Positions 23,308-32,725 of a DNA stretch of 34,717 bases are shown piece by piece (positions within the stretch are counted from its first letter, which is position 1; each line of letters begins with the position of its first letter). Below the pieces are notes generated by a model. That model worked only from the letters and a program-made list of their open reading frames with translations, had not been told where the DNA came from and did not search any database. Source of the DNA: an uncultured Geobacteraceae bacterium (lineage in GTDB: Bacteria > Desulfobacterota > Desulfuromonadia > Geobacterales > Pseudopelobacteraceae). Location: contig CAIUSO010000075.1 of assembly GCA_903901875.1 (NCBI GenBank), positions 1 through 34,717 on the forward strand, given 5' to 3'. A program made the translations under genes and the position numbers.

Positions 23308-25422
23308 ATGGTTCAAGCTCCTGTTTCACAATCGGTTACCGGGTGGAGTTGTTGCCGAGCAGTCATGCTGGTGCTGTTGTGTATCCTCGCGGTTGCTGCC
23401 GTAACACCCGGGCATGCCGCTGCATCAGTTCCTGCCAACCATTTGTATCATATCGATATTCTGCCAAAAAAAGACTTCACCCGACTTACCATTCATCTTG
23501 CAGCTTCACCGGAATATCAACTTTCCTCCATCCCGGGCAACCGTCTCAGGTTGGTCGTACGTGACACCGATGGCTCGTTATTCAAAAAACTCCGCAGATA
23601 TTCCGACAAAAACATTGGCGGGCTCGTACTGAAAACACGGGGTGACGATCTTCTGGTGACGTTTCAGATCGCCCGGAATACCGGGTGGCGCGATCTTTCA
23701 CGACCGGACGTCAGTGCCATTACCGTTGATATTGGAGTCCCTTTTAAGCCGGGCATACCGGGCCCCTCCCTCGGGGGGCGAGAGAAGATCTGGAATGGGG
23801 TAGAAAAGTTGGTGAGGGATTTCGATCCTCCACTGAAGTCGGAAATCCCCTTTACGCCAACGGACCGACAAATTCTCAGTAGTCTTCTTGGCGAAGAAGA
23901 ACAGAAAGAGTTCATGGCTGCCGAATCGGCTCTCTACAAAGGGAGGTTGACCGAATCCGAGGCTCTCTTCACTCATTTCTCAACCCGCTCCGCGCCGATT
24001 CGCGCCCTGGCACTGTATCGTCTGGGGGAAACGTGGTACAAGCTGCAGAAGTATCCCCAGGCACTGGCCACATTTCGGGAGGCAGAAAAGCTCTGGCCGG
24101 CCTACCTCAACGTAAATCCGGGCGTAACCTTCTATTATGGTGACAGTATCGCCCGAGGTGGCGAGCTGACGACGGCCCGTACGTTGCTGGCTTCACTGGT
24201 GGCACGGCTTGCTGACAAGTCCTTTTCACCGGCTCTGCTGGTCCGTTTGGGGGATATCATGGCCCGGCAGGGGCACGAGTCGGAAGCAAGTGCGCTCTAC
24301 CGCAACGTTACCGACAACTTCAAGACAAATAAGGCGTATCAGATGGCAATGATGCGCATGGCAGACAGCGAATTTCTCCACTCTACCCCCTGGAATTATC
24401 GTCCCATCAGTGACGTCTATCTGAACGCCTCCCAGCATAGTGGCGATCTTGATATGCGTGAAGAGGCGCATTTCAAGTATGCGTTGCTTGAATCCATGCA
24501 TAGTGAGGCTGGCGGAGCTCTTCAGCAGGTCATGTCTTTCCAGCGCAAGTTTCCCCGTGGCGTCTATGTTGCCGTGGTGAGGACCATCAGGGAGGTGCTG
24601 GTTGCCGAAGTTTTCAGAAAGAACGACTGGAAAAGTGACCCTTCTGCTCTTGTCAGATTTATGGATGAACAGCATGAATATCTGGCCGGCTGTGTGGACC
24701 AGCCAGACTTTCTCCCTGTCATCAGCCGGGCCTATACCGAAGCGGGCAGGCCGATTGAGCTGGTTCGGCTACTGTCGGCACTGGTCGAACGGGTATGGGC
24801 TGCTCCCATAGCACCGGAACTGTACTCCTGCATTATTGATAACTCCGAGCTCATCGGTGATGTTGCCACTACCGAACGGATGATGAAACTCTTCATTTCC
24901 CGGTTTCCCGCCCACCAGCAGACCAGATTAATGACAGAGCGTCTCGGTGCACTTTACTTTGCCGCCGACAAACATCAGCAGGTCAAGGGTGCGTTGCTCT
25001 GGCTACTTAATAAAGGTGAGCGTGCCCAGCGGGCCGAAAGTTATTACAAATTAGGGCGCTCCCTCTGGTCTCTTCAGCAGTATGGGCAGGCGGTCAAAGC
25101 CATGGATCTTTTTCTCCTCTCTTCCGTTGGCCGTAATCCCCAACTACTGCCCGATGCCTACTATATTGAAGGCGCATGCCGGGAGAGCATGGGGGACCAG
25201 AAGGGGGCGTTACGGATTTATGAAGTTGCTCTCAAGTTGGCGGATAATCCCCGTAGTGAAGAGTTTATCTATCGAGCGGGGCAAAGTAACTTGAGAGAGA
25301 AAAAAACCGGGCGGGCCAGGATTTTGTTTGAGCAACTGGCTAAAAACGCTAAGGACGCCGATTGGCAAAAACTTGCCCAGCAGGCGTTGTCAGGCATTGA
25401 GGCAGCGTCTGCCTCCCGATGA
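23308..25422 (+). CDS. Exported TPR protein with an AMIN-like N-terminal domain
   Basis: A 704-residue protein. The N-terminal hydrophobic stretch MLVLLCILAVAAVTPGHAAA is a signal peptide; ATG 23308 or ATG 23365 (directly before that stretch) could start it. Residues 45-140 form an AMIN-like beta domain (HIDILPKKDFTRLTIHL, LRLVVRDTDG). From about 195 the sequence becomes helical repeats with TPR phrases such as ALALYRLGETWYKLQKYPQA, AESYYKLGRSLWSLQQYGQA and GALRIYEVALKLA. It should be periplasmic and serve as a protein-binding scaffold. Its place directly before the flagellar operon suggests a role in flagellar or polar assembly, which is inference. The 305-base gap after it holds the sigma-54 promoter. 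Confidence 0.82.
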   Translation: MVQAPVSQSVTGWSCCRAVMLVLLCILAVAAVTPGHAAASVPANHLYHIDILPKKDFTRLTIHLAASPEYQLSSIPGNRLRLVVRDTDGSLFKKLRRYSDKNIGGLVLKTRGDDLLVTFQIARNTGWRDLSRPDVSAITVDIGVPFKPGIPGPSLGGREKIWNGVEKLVRDFDPPLKSEIPFTPTDRQILSSLLGEEEQKEFMAAESALYKGRLTESEALFTHFSTRSAPIRALALYRLGETWYKLQKYPQALATFREAEKLWPAYLNVNPGVTFYYGDSIARGGELTTARTLLASLVARLADKSFSPALLVRLGDIMARQGHESEASALYRNVTDNFKTNKAYQMAMMRMADSEFLHSTPWNYRPISDVYLNASQHSGDLDMREEAHFKYALLESMHSEAGGALQQVMSFQRKFPRGVYVAVVRTIREVLVAEVFRKNDWKSDPSALVRFMDEQHEYLAGCVDQPDFLPVISRAYTEAGRPIELVRLLSALVERVWAAPIAPELYSCIIDNSELIGDVATTERMMKLFISRFPAHQQTRLMTERLGALYFAADKHQQVKGALLWLLNKGERAQRAESYYKLGRSLWSLQQYGQAVKAMDLFLLSSVGRNPQLLPDAYYIEGACRESMGDQKGALRIYEVALKLADNPRSEEFIYRAGQSNLREKKTGRARILFEQLAKNAKDADWQKLAQQALSGIEAASASR

Positions 25423-25505
25423 ATCGTTCGGTCAATAATATGACGCCGTCAAAATTATGGCAGAGCTTCTTCCCCAATAGTCCGATCCTTCCGCTCGTCC
25501 AATAC

Positions 25506-25536
25506 GCGTAATACCGCCGATTCATTCATATTACGC
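25506..25536. promoter_or_regulatory. Inverted repeat upstream of the flgB promoter (activator-site candidate)
   Basis: GCGTAAT (25506-25512) and ATTACGC (25530-25536) are perfect 7-bp inverted halves with 17 bases between. They lie about 175 bases upstream of the predicted sigma-54 transcription start, the usual distance for an enhancer-binding activator such as a FlrC/NtrC-type regulator. The rest of 25423-25686 is AT-rich and shows no gene. Confidence 0.4.
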
Positions 25537-25686
25537 AGCTCGCAGCGTGCAGAAGACCTCAAGCGTCTCCATAAATACGGCCTCATTTTCCACGTTAATG
25601 TCTTGTTATTTATGCGTTATTATATTATTTTTTCTTCGTATCGATCCATGAGGCGCCGGTCGTTATAGTGAGCAAATGTACGTGAC

Positions 25687-25700
25687 GGCACGTTTTTTGC
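25687..25700 (+). promoter_or_regulatory. Sigma-54 promoter of the flagellar operon
   Basis: GGCACG, four T residues, then TTGC gives the invariant GG (25687-25688) and GC (25699-25700) exactly 10 bases apart, with the surrounding consensus GGCAC-N5-TTGCA. Transcription should start near 25712, only about 16 bases before the flgB ATG, so the leader is just the GGAGG ribosome site. Confidence 0.85.
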
Positions 25701-25727
25701 ACCATCAGACGTCCGGAGGTATCTACT

Positions 25728-26162
25728 ATGCGCATTGATGGTATTTTCAGTAACACGGTTGATCTGCTAGGAAAAAGTATCGATCTGCGGGCTAAAAATC
25801 AGAATTTAATTGCTGCAAACATTGCCAACGCTGAAACCCCCAATTACATCCCCAAAACATTACAGTTTGAGGATGAACTACAGGGGGCGATGAAGAGTGA
25901 CCGGGCAGGCGATTATCCCTCATCGGCGGTGAATATGGACCTGGCGAGTACACAGGTTGACGGGGGCAAGTCTCTGGTACGCAAGGTTACCGGAAAGGTT
26001 GTTGAGACACCCGGCAAGATAGTGGGGAGGGACGGCAATGCCGTAGAGGTGGAAACCGAAATGGGTAAGATGGCAGAAAACCAGATCATGTTTAATGCCT
26101 CGGTGCAAATGTTGTCAAAAAAATTCGAAGGATTGCGAACGGCAATCAAGGGGACGCTCTAA
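25728..26162 (+). CDS. flgB: FlgB, flagellar basal-body rod protein
   Basis: A 144-residue proximal rod protein exported by the flagellar type III system. The N-terminal signature NLIAANIANAETPNYIPK is the conserved rod motif (ANxxNxxTPxY), and the helical C-terminus NQIMFNASVQMLSKKFEGLRTAIKG packs in the rod. The length is typical. GGAGG (25715-25719) precedes the ATG. It is the first gene of the sigma-54 operon, and its stop abuts the flgC start (TAA then ATG). Confidence 0.97.
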   Translation: MRIDGIFSNTVDLLGKSIDLRAKNQNLIAANIANAETPNYIPKTLQFEDELQGAMKSDRAGDYPSSAVNMDLASTQVDGGKSLVRKVTGKVVETPGKIVGRDGNAVEVETEMGKMAENQIMFNASVQMLSKKFEGLRTAIKGTL

Positions 26163-26600
26163 ATGGACTTTTTCAGTTCTATGCAGCTGAGTGGATCGGC
26201 TCTTGCCGCTGAACGGACTCGCATGAGTCTTATTTCCAACAATCTTGCCAATGCCACTACCACGCGCACACCGGAGGGGGGGCCTTACAAGCGCAAAGAC
26301 GCAGTGTTTGAGGCGACCCTGCCGGAGGGGAAATTTAACAAACTGGTTACCGATGCCGTCGCCCAGCAGGCACGGCAGGTTGAAGTAGTCAGAATTATAG
26401 AGGATACGAATCCACCCCGTCTTCAGTACGATCCGGGACACCCCGATGCAAACGCCCAGGGATACGTGGCACTTCCTAATGTCAATGTTGTTGAAGAAAT
26501 GGCTGACATGATCAGTGCCACACGTTCCTATGAAGCAAATGTGACGGCAGTGCAGGCGGCAAAGGCCATGGCCATGAAAACCCTGGAAATAGGCAAGTAG
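26163..26600 (+). CDS. flgC: FlgC, flagellar basal-body rod protein
   Basis: A 145-residue rod protein. The N-terminus has SGSALAAERTRMSLISNNLANATTTRTPEGGPY, the rod motif. The middle has RLQYDPGHPDANAQGYVALPNVNVVEEM, the very conserved FlgC signature. The C-terminus ends YEANVTAVQAAKAMAMKTLEIGK. It forms the proximal rod with FlgB and FlgF. It begins directly after the flgB stop, and its own ribosome site lies in the end of flgB. The length is normal. Confidence 0.97.
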   Translation: MDFFSSMQLSGSALAAERTRMSLISNNLANATTTRTPEGGPYKRKDAVFEATLPEGKFNKLVTDAVAQQARQVEVVRIIEDTNPPRLQYDPGHPDANAQGYVALPNVNVVEEMADMISATRSYEANVTAVQAAKAMAMKTLEIGK

Positions 26601-26613
26601 GAGGAATTGAGTT

Positions 26614-26913
26614 ATGGAAATATCAGGTATTGAAAGTGGCATCGGCTTGTCGAAAGCATTTCCGGCAGCGGTCAAGGACAGTTCATCAGCCGTTACCGGT
26701 GCGGGCAAGTTCTTCAATGAACTTGTATCCAAGGTCAACGATATGCAGGTTAAATCCGATAAGTCGATTCAAGGCTTGGCAAGCGGAGAGAATAAGAATC
26801 TGCATGAGGTAATGATTGAAGTTGAAAAGGCCAGCATCTCTTTTCAGTTCATGACACAGGTACGGAACAAGGCCCTGGATGCCTACCAGGAAATTATGCG
26901 TATGCAGGTCTGA
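26614..26913 (+). CDS. fliE: FliE, hook-basal body complex protein
   Basis: A 99-residue protein linking the MS ring to the rod. The C-terminal half carries the FliE signature: [37 protein letters not shown]. The N-terminal half is variable, as usual. GGAGGAATTGAGTT precedes the ATG. It lies 13 bases after flgC, in the common order flgB-flgC-fliE-fliF. Confidence 0.96.
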   Translation: MEISGIESGIGLSKAFPAAVKDSSSAVTGAGKFFNELVSKVNDMQVKSDKSIQGLASGENKNLHEVMIEVEKASISFQFMTQVRNKALDAYQEIMRMQV

Positions 26914-26965
26914 TGTACAAAGATAAGTAGCCAACCTCACCAGTGAAAGGAATGCATTTTTCCCA

Positions 26966-28555
26966 ATGCCAGAAGGAATACGACGCCTCATAGAACCATT
27001 TCTCGCCCTCTCTCCGGGGAAACAGATGCTGACCGTCGCGGTTGCGTTTCTGTCTGCGCTGGCTTTTGCCGTTCTTATTTTTGTGGCAAACAGAACGGAC
27101 TATCGGCCGCTTTTTACCAATCTCAGTACTGAGGATGCCGGAGAAATAGTCAAAAAATTGAAGGACTCCAAGACCCCCTATCAGATAACCGCCGACGGTA
27201 AAGGGGTGCTGGTCCCGTCTGACAAGGTATACGAGCTTCGACTTACCCTGGCCACGGAAGGGATTCCGCAGGGGGGAGGGGTCGGCTTTGAACTCTTTGA
27301 CCGGAAAATGAATTTCGGGGTGACGGAGTTTGCCCAGAAACTGAATTACCAGAGAGCGTTGCAGGGTGAATTGTCCCGCACCATCTCCCAATTGGTCGGT
27401 GTGGAACAGGCCAGGGTCCATCTGGTGATTCCGGAAAAATCACTGTACCGGAATAATGAAAAACCTCCCACGGCATCCATTGTTATCAAGATGAAGTCCA
27501 GTCGCAACCTGCAGGACTCGGAAGTGCAGGGGGTCGTCCATCTGGTATCGGCCTCGGTAGAGGGGTTGGATCCCGAGCATGTGTCGGTCCTTGACAATCG
27601 GGGTAAAATACTCAGCAAGGGGGGGAGCAGCGACCCAACCTCCCGCATGACGACCGCCATGCAGGAGGCCCAACGTTCCTACGAAAAGAATCTGGAAGAA
27701 CGACTCCAGACACTGCTTGACCGGATAGTCGGCGGCGGCAAGTCGGTTGCACGGGTGACCGCGACCTTTGATTACAAACAGGTTGAACGGGTTGAAGAGA
27801 AATTTGACCCTGAGAGTATAGCCGTCAGAAGTGAGCAGCGGACGGAGGAGAAGGGAGCATCGACCACCACGAACCAACAGGCTCCGGGAGTCCAGAGCAA
27901 TCTGGGACGGAATAGTGGTGCGGCAACAGGAACCTCGTCGGGAGGCGGCTCGAAAAATGATGAGTCCCTGAGTTATGAGGTCAGTCGGTCAACGGCTAAG
28001 ATTATTGAGCCGGTCGGTGCCTTGAGCAAAATCTCCGTTGCCGTTCTGGTTGATGGTAAATATGAAGCACCCCCCGTGACAAAAGAGGGGCAGATCGCCA
28101 AGTCAAAATATATTCCACGCTCGCCTGACGAGCTGCAGAAAATTGAAACATTGGTAAAAAGTGCCGTCGGCTATAACGGGGAGCGGGGGGACCAGTTGAG
28201 TCTCCAGAACATCCCCTTTCAGGATACCGATGAGGCCGGTACCAGTGAAGTACCAAAGTGGTGGACCAATCCTGTTGTCATGTCTTTCGGCAAAAATCTC
28301 TTAATCGGGATCGGCTTTCTGGTGTTGATACTGTTTGTGATCCGTCCATTGCTTAATACGTTGCGGGTAGGAAAACGACCGGCCAATGAAATCATTGAGC
28401 CGTTTAGTAGCGGAGGGACGGAACAGCTGACCGCATCGGACCGGGCACTCATTGAAGTTCAGATGGCCGAACAGAAAACCCTGATAGAACAAGCAAAAAA
28501 TGATCCGTACCAGGTTGCCCAGATTTTACAGAACTGGGTTGCAGAAGATAAGTAA
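26966..28555 (+). CDS. fliF: FliF, flagellar MS-ring protein
   Basis: A 529-residue inner-membrane protein. One span near the N-terminus (about 22-42) is followed by TDYRPLFTNLSTEDAGEIVKKL and the conserved FELFDRKMNFGVTEFAQKLNYQRALQGEL and VEQARVHLVIPEKSLY phrases. A Gly/Ser-rich variable loop lies at about 305-335. A second span (about 445-465, LLIGIGFLVLILFVIRPLL) precedes the FliG-binding tail. It builds the MS ring on which the motor and export gate assemble. The ribosome site is weak: AAAGGA lies 15 bases before the ATG, so translation may depend on coupling to fliE. The length is normal. Confidence 0.96.
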   Translation: MPEGIRRLIEPFLALSPGKQMLTVAVAFLSALAFAVLIFVANRTDYRPLFTNLSTEDAGEIVKKLKDSKTPYQITADGKGVLVPSDKVYELRLTLATEGIPQGGGVGFELFDRKMNFGVTEFAQKLNYQRALQGELSRTISQLVGVEQARVHLVIPEKSLYRNNEKPPTASIVIKMKSSRNLQDSEVQGVVHLVSASVEGLDPEHVSVLDNRGKILSKGGSSDPTSRMTTAMQEAQRSYEKNLEERLQTLLDRIVGGGKSVARVTATFDYKQVERVEEKFDPESIAVRSEQRTEEKGASTTTNQQAPGVQSNLGRNSGAATGTSSGGGSKNDESLSYEVSRSTAKIIEPVGALSKISVAVLVDGKYEAPPVTKEGQIAKSKYIPRSPDELQKIETLVKSAVGYNGERGDQLSLQNIPFQDTDEAGTSEVPKWWTNPVVMSFGKNLLIGIGFLVLILFVIRPLLNTLRVGKRPANEIIEPFSSGGTEQLTASDRALIEVQMAEQKTLIEQAKNDPYQVAQILQNWVAEDK

Positions 28556-28594
28556 AAAGTAATTTAAAACGTTACGATAAGATAAAGGAGTGCC

Positions 28595-29587
28595 ATGACA
28601 GGTTCAGAACGGGCCGCCATTTTGTTGCTCTACTTGGGCCATGATGTAACTGGCAAGGTTTTTGAGCATCTTGATGATACCGAGATAAAGAAAATAAGCA
28701 AGAGCATGGGGGCATTGGGCCACGTGCCACGGGAAACGATTCTTGAGGTGGTATCTGACTTTACTGCGGTCATCGACCCGGAAGCCGGTATATTTTCTCA
28801 AGGGGACGAGTTCGTCCTGAGAATCCTTGAAAAAGCACTCGGTCCAGAAAAAGCGCACATGCTTATGGGAGAGCTGCAGGCATCCAGTTACGGTGACTTG
28901 ATCGATATTCTTGCAAATATGGACTCAAAGACCATAGCAAACTTTCTCTCACAGGAGCATCCCCAGACCATTGCGGTCATACTTGCCAAGCTGAAATCGA
29001 AGCAGACCAGTGAAATTATCAGTTTTCTCCCCCAGGAACTTCAGGCGGAAGTTGTCTTGCGCATCGCCGATGTTGATCAGGTTTCACCGGAGATTCTCAA
29101 AGACATTGACGAAGTGATGAAGCGTGAAATTCAGGCCATGGGGGGAACCCAGCGTTACAAAGTTGGGGGGATTGACAAGGTCGTTGATATGTTCAATCAC
29201 TTTGAACGGAGCAAAGAGAAACAGATTCTTGACAAGCTTGACGTACTCAGCCCTCCCCTTTCAGAGATCATACGAAAGCACCTCTTTACCTTCGAGGATG
29301 TGTTTGCCCTGGATGACCGGAGTATCCAGTCGGTCATGCGTGAGGTTTCCAATGATACGCTGACATTGGCCATGAAGACCTCGCCTGACGAAGTTAAGGA
29401 TAAGATTTTCAAGAATATTTCAAGCCGCGCAGCGGACATGATTAAAGAGGACCTTGAGGTAATGGGTCCTGTTCGTCTCTCTGACGTCGAAAAAGCCCAG
29501 GGCGAAATTATCAAGATCGTTCGTAAAATGGAAGAAGAAGGGAAAATTGTACTCGCCGGGCGGGGAAGTGAAGATGTCCTCGTCTAA
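28595..29587 (+). CDS. fliG: FliG, flagellar motor switch protein
   Basis: A 330-residue rotor protein joining the MS ring to the switch and contacting the stator. The middle domain has the EHPQTIAVIL motif, and the C-terminal domain has FEDVFALDDRSIQSVMREV with the charged residues that interact with MotA. The N-terminus SERAAILLLYLGHDVTGKVF binds FliF. AAAGGAG precedes the ATG by four bases. Its end overlaps the fliH start by 14 bases. Confidence 0.97.
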   Translation: MTGSERAAILLLYLGHDVTGKVFEHLDDTEIKKISKSMGALGHVPRETILEVVSDFTAVIDPEAGIFSQGDEFVLRILEKALGPEKAHMLMGELQASSYGDLIDILANMDSKTIANFLSQEHPQTIAVILAKLKSKQTSEIISFLPQELQAEVVLRIADVDQVSPEILKDIDEVMKREIQAMGGTQRYKVGGIDKVVDMFNHFERSKEKQILDKLDVLSPPLSEIIRKHLFTFEDVFALDDRSIQSVMREVSNDTLTLAMKTSPDEVKDKIFKNISSRAADMIKEDLEVMGPVRLSDVEKAQGEIIKIVRKMEEEGKIVLAGRGSEDVLV

Positions 29588-30335
29588 AATCATTAAACAG
29601 GCGATTCAGGACAGTGGAATTGTTGACTACAATTTCAGAGCCATTGGTTACGCTGGTAGTGTGCCCTCTGTTGAGCAGAGCACTGCCATCTTTGTGTCCA
29701 CTGCTGAACAGGGTTCGACCGGTTTCGTGCCGATGGCGATGTATCAGGGGGCTGGTGAGCCGAACAGAGAAGAGGAAGAAAATACGGGCCCACCTCCCAT
29801 TGAGATAAGTGAAGAGGAACTTGCCGAGAGAATTGGCGATGCCTTTAATGATGGTCTCAAAGAGGGGAAAGAGGTGGCTGAACGTGGACTGGTCAATGTG
29901 TTCCATACCCTGCGTGCAGCCAGTGAGGATGTACACAACCTGCGGGAAAAAATTTTTCGCGAATCGGAAGACGAAATAATTAACTTGATTCTGCTGGTGG
30001 CTCGCAAGGTCATTATCCAGGAGGTGGTCCAGGACCGCTCGATTCTTGAAGGGGTCGTTCGGAATGCCCTGGCCGGGTTGTCTGCCCGTGAAGAGATAAC
30101 GGTTCATATCAACCCGGAAGACTATCATCTGATAACGTCCGGGCGTGATGATCTTCTCAAGCATGAGCTGCTTAACGAGCGGCTGATCATGAAGCCGGAT
30201 CTGTCGGTGAAAAGCGGTTTTTGTCGGGTAGATACTTCAATGGGGACCATAGATGCCACTCTGGAAGGGCAGTTGGAACAACTCTACCGCACGCTGGTTG
30301 AACAGCGTACGGTGGTGACGGTTGAAGCGGTGTGA
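29574..30335 (+). CDS. fliH: FliH, flagellar export ATPase regulator
   Basis: A 253-residue cytoplasmic protein that holds and restrains the FliI ATPase. The middle is a Glu-rich helix (EISEEELAERIGDAFNDGLKEGKEV, with a GxxxG-type pattern). The C-terminus contains ILLVARKVIIQEVVQDRSILEGVVRNALAGL and VHINPEDYHLI, as in FliH/YscL. The start at 29574 (MSSSKI) is preferred because GGGGAAGTGAAG lies before it; an upstream TTG (29547) is in frame but inside fliG. It ends GTGA, shared with the fliI start. Confidence 0.92.
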   Translation: MSSSKIIKQAIQDSGIVDYNFRAIGYAGSVPSVEQSTAIFVSTAEQGSTGFVPMAMYQGAGEPNREEEENTGPPPIEISEEELAERIGDAFNDGLKEGKEVAERGLVNVFHTLRAASEDVHNLREKIFRESEDEIINLILLVARKVIIQEVVQDRSILEGVVRNALAGLSAREEITVHINPEDYHLITSGRDDLLKHELLNERLIMKPDLSVKSGFCRVDTSMGTIDATLEGQLEQLYRTLVEQRTVVTVEAV

Positions 30336-31672
30336 CACAGCAGTGGGATTCCATGCCTGATATAAAGCGTCACCTGGAAAAATACCGGACAGCTCTGGAA
30401 ACAGCGAAGCCGGTCAGACTCCATGGTAAGGTAACCCAGGTCGTGGGCTTGGTCATCGAAGGGTATTGCCCGGAAACCTCCGTGGGGGCGATCTGTGAGA
30501 TAAAACCATTTGAGGGGGTGCCAATACCGGCAGAAGTGGTCGGTTTTCGAGATAACAAGACACTGCTGATGCCGCTGGGTGAGTTGCGGGGTGTGGGTCT
30601 CGATAGCCTGATTACGGTAAAACGTGACAACGCCTCCATGGGTGTTGGGCCAGGGATGCTGGGCCGGGTGATTGACGGACTGGGCAACCCGATTGATGGC
30701 AAGGGGATTCTGGTTACAGAAAAGGAATATCCCATTTATGCGTTGCCGGTAAATCCGATGCTTCGTCCTCCCATCAGGAAACCGCTGGATCTGGGTATCC
30801 GGACCATAAACGGTCTGTTGACCTGCGGTCAGGGACAGCGGGTCGGCATAATGGCCGGTTCGGGGGTTGGCAAGTCGACGTTGCTTGGCATGATAGCCCG
30901 CTATACGGAGGCCGACGTCAATGTCATCGCCCTGATAGGGGAGCGGGGGCGTGAATTACGCGAGTTCATCGAGAAAGATCTTCAGGAGCATGGTCTTCAA
31001 AAATCGGTGGTTATTGTGGCCACGTCCGACCAGCCGCCGCTCGTCAGGATGCGTGGTGCCTATATTGCAACGACTATTGCAGAGTATTTCAAGAATCAGG
31101 GGAAAAAAGTCCTTTTGATGATGGACTCCGCGACCCGCTTTGCCATGGCGATGCGGGAGGTAGGATTGGCCATTGGTGAGCCTCCCACAACCAAGGGATA
31201 CACACCATCGGTCTTTGCTGCGCTGCCCAAGTTGTTGGAACGGACCGGCAACTTTGTCGAGGGGAGTATTACCGCCCTTTACACGGTACTTGTGGAGGGG
31301 GATGATTTTAATGAGCCGATTTCCGATGCCATGCGGAGTATTCTGGATGGCCATATCGTTCTGTCGCGGGATCTTGCCGCCCGTGCCATTTATCCACCGG
31401 TGGACATACTTGCCAGTGCCAGCAGGGTTATGACCGATGTGGCGACAAAAGAACATCTCCAGGTTGCGTCAAAATTCAAGGAAGTACTTGCCGTGTATCG
31501 GCAGGCCGAAGATCTGATAAATATTGGTGCCTACAAGGCAGGTAGTAATCCTGGCATTGATTATGCTGTTGCACATATGGACCAGATGCAGGCATTCATG
31601 AAGCAGGCTGTTGATGATCCCGTCATGCTGGAAGATGCGGTACGGGATTTGGAAGCAATGTTTGCCCTCTGA
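30332..31672 (+). CDS. fliI: FliI, flagellum-specific export ATPase
   Basis: A 446-residue ATPase of the F1-beta/type III family. The Walker A motif is at about residues 175-182 (AGSGVGKS), and Walker B is within KVLLMMDSATRFAMAM. Typical phrases are GRVIDGLGNPIDG, GERGRELREF, GEPPTTKGYTPSVF and SILDGHIVLSRDLA. It powers or helps unfold export substrates at the cytoplasmic face. GTG at 30332 overlaps the fliH stop; ATG at 30353 is the alternative and would shorten the protein by seven residues. Confidence 0.97.
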   Translation: MTQQWDSMPDIKRHLEKYRTALETAKPVRLHGKVTQVVGLVIEGYCPETSVGAICEIKPFEGVPIPAEVVGFRDNKTLLMPLGELRGVGLDSLITVKRDNASMGVGPGMLGRVIDGLGNPIDGKGILVTEKEYPIYALPVNPMLRPPIRKPLDLGIRTINGLLTCGQGQRVGIMAGSGVGKSTLLGMIARYTEADVNVIALIGERGRELREFIEKDLQEHGLQKSVVIVATSDQPPLVRMRGAYIATTIAEYFKNQGKKVLLMMDSATRFAMAMREVGLAIGEPPTTKGYTPSVFAALPKLLERTGNFVEGSITALYTVLVEGDDFNEPISDAMRSILDGHIVLSRDLAARAIYPPVDILASASRVMTDVATKEHLQVASKFKEVLAVYRQAEDLINIGAYKAGSNPGIDYAVAHMDQMQAFMKQAVDDPVMLEDAVRDLEAMFAL

Positions 31673-31701
31673 GTGCCTCTGTTGTCCGGGAGTCGTGAAA
31701 A

Positions 31702-32139
31702 ATGAAAGGTAACATATTTAAATTGGAGCAGGTGTTGTCATACCGGCGCGAAATGGAAAAGATTCGCGTCCAGGAGTTTGCGACAGCTCAGGATGGGCTG
31801 TTTTTGGCCAACCGGGAGCTGGAAAAGCATGAACAGCGGGTCAGTGAACTGACCCATGAATTCGTGCGGTGCCAGGGCGATATTGCCTGCATTGATGATA
31901 TTCGTATGTACTCTGACTTCTTTGCACGTAAACGTGAAGATATCAAACAGCAGAAGGAGCATATTGTTCTGCTTGACCAGATAGTGGATGAAAAAAGAGC
32001 CGACCTTGTTGAGGCCAGTAAAGATAAAAAGGTTCTCGAATTATTGCGGGAGAAAAAAGCAGAAGAGTTTCGGAGAGAAATGGCTGCCAAAGAACGCAAC
32101 TTCCTCGACGAACTATCAATTCAAAAGAAGGCGATGTAA
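31702..32139 (+). CDS. fliJ: FliJ, flagellar export chaperone
   Basis: A 145-residue protein that is almost entirely coiled coil, with heptads from FKLEQVLSYRREMEKIRVQEF to LLREKKAEEFRREMAAKERNFLDEL. This matches FliJ in size, structure and position after fliI. FliJ inserts into the FliI hexamer and escorts unloaded chaperones. GGGAG lies ten bases before the ATG. Sequence conservation in the family is low, so position counts for much. Confidence 0.92.
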   Translation: MKGNIFKLEQVLSYRREMEKIRVQEFATAQDGLFLANRELEKHEQRVSELTHEFVRCQGDIACIDDIRMYSDFFARKREDIKQQKEHIVLLDQIVDEKRADLVEASKDKKVLELLREKKAEEFRREMAAKERNFLDELSIQKKAM

Positions 32140-32144
32140 TCGAC

Positions 32145-32720
32145 ATGTTGAGAAAATCGGTCATTATAACCATGGTTGTGGCCAGCATATGTGCCCCTGT
32201 TTTTTTCCATCTGCCGACGGTGTTTGCCAATTCTGCTGCCCAGAAAGATGCAACAGCGAAGGGTGTTGAAAGTGGAAAGGAAAGCTCTTCCGGGAGTCAG
32301 TCACCTATAAATGCGACCCGTGCTGCACGGGAGGAAAAGGCACTTCAGGATGCCCGCCGCCAGCAATTGGCCGAGAGGGAAGCTGCTCTTGCCGCCAAGG
32401 AACAGGAATTAAAAAAAATGAGTGCCAAACTTGAGGCTCAGGTAAAGGCACTTGATGACAGTAGAAAGCGGCTTGATGACTCGTTGAAAGCCCAGTCCGA
32501 CGCCCAGAAGAAAAAAATGGATGAAAAAACGGCGAAGATGATCAAGCTTTTTAAAACCCTCAAGAGTGAGCAGGCCGCAAAGATGATCGATACACTGAAA
32601 GAAGATGTGGCACTTTCACTTCTCAGCAGGATGGACACCAAGACCGTTGCCAAGCTGGCACCATTCATCAGCCAGCCACGGATTATTAAATGGGTGTCCG
32701 AGAACCTGCAGGAAAAATAA
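32145..32720 (+). CDS. MotE-like exported coiled-coil protein (flagellar stator chaperone family)
   Basis: A 191-residue protein with an N-terminal signal/anchor segment (VIITMVVASICAPVFFHLP). A long charged coiled coil (about 60-130: EKALQDARRQQLAEREAAL, KLEAQVKALDDSRKRLDD) leads to a C-terminal helical domain, AKMIKLFKTLKSEQAAKMIDTLKEDVALSLLSRMDTKTVAKLAPF. That domain resembles the MgtE N-domain-like fold of MotE, a periplasmic chaperone for MotC-type stator or motor proteins. It lies between fliJ and fliK, the usual place. No strong ribosome site is seen; it begins five bases after fliJ. Confidence 0.82.
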   Translation: MLRKSVIITMVVASICAPVFFHLPTVFANSAAQKDATAKGVESGKESSSGSQSPINATRAAREEKALQDARRQQLAEREAALAAKEQELKKMSAKLEAQVKALDDSRKRLDDSLKAQSDAQKKKMDEKTAKMIKLFKTLKSEQAAKMIDTLKEDVALSLLSRMDTKTVAKLAPFISQPRIIKWVSENLQEK

Positions 32721-32725
32721 ATCAA

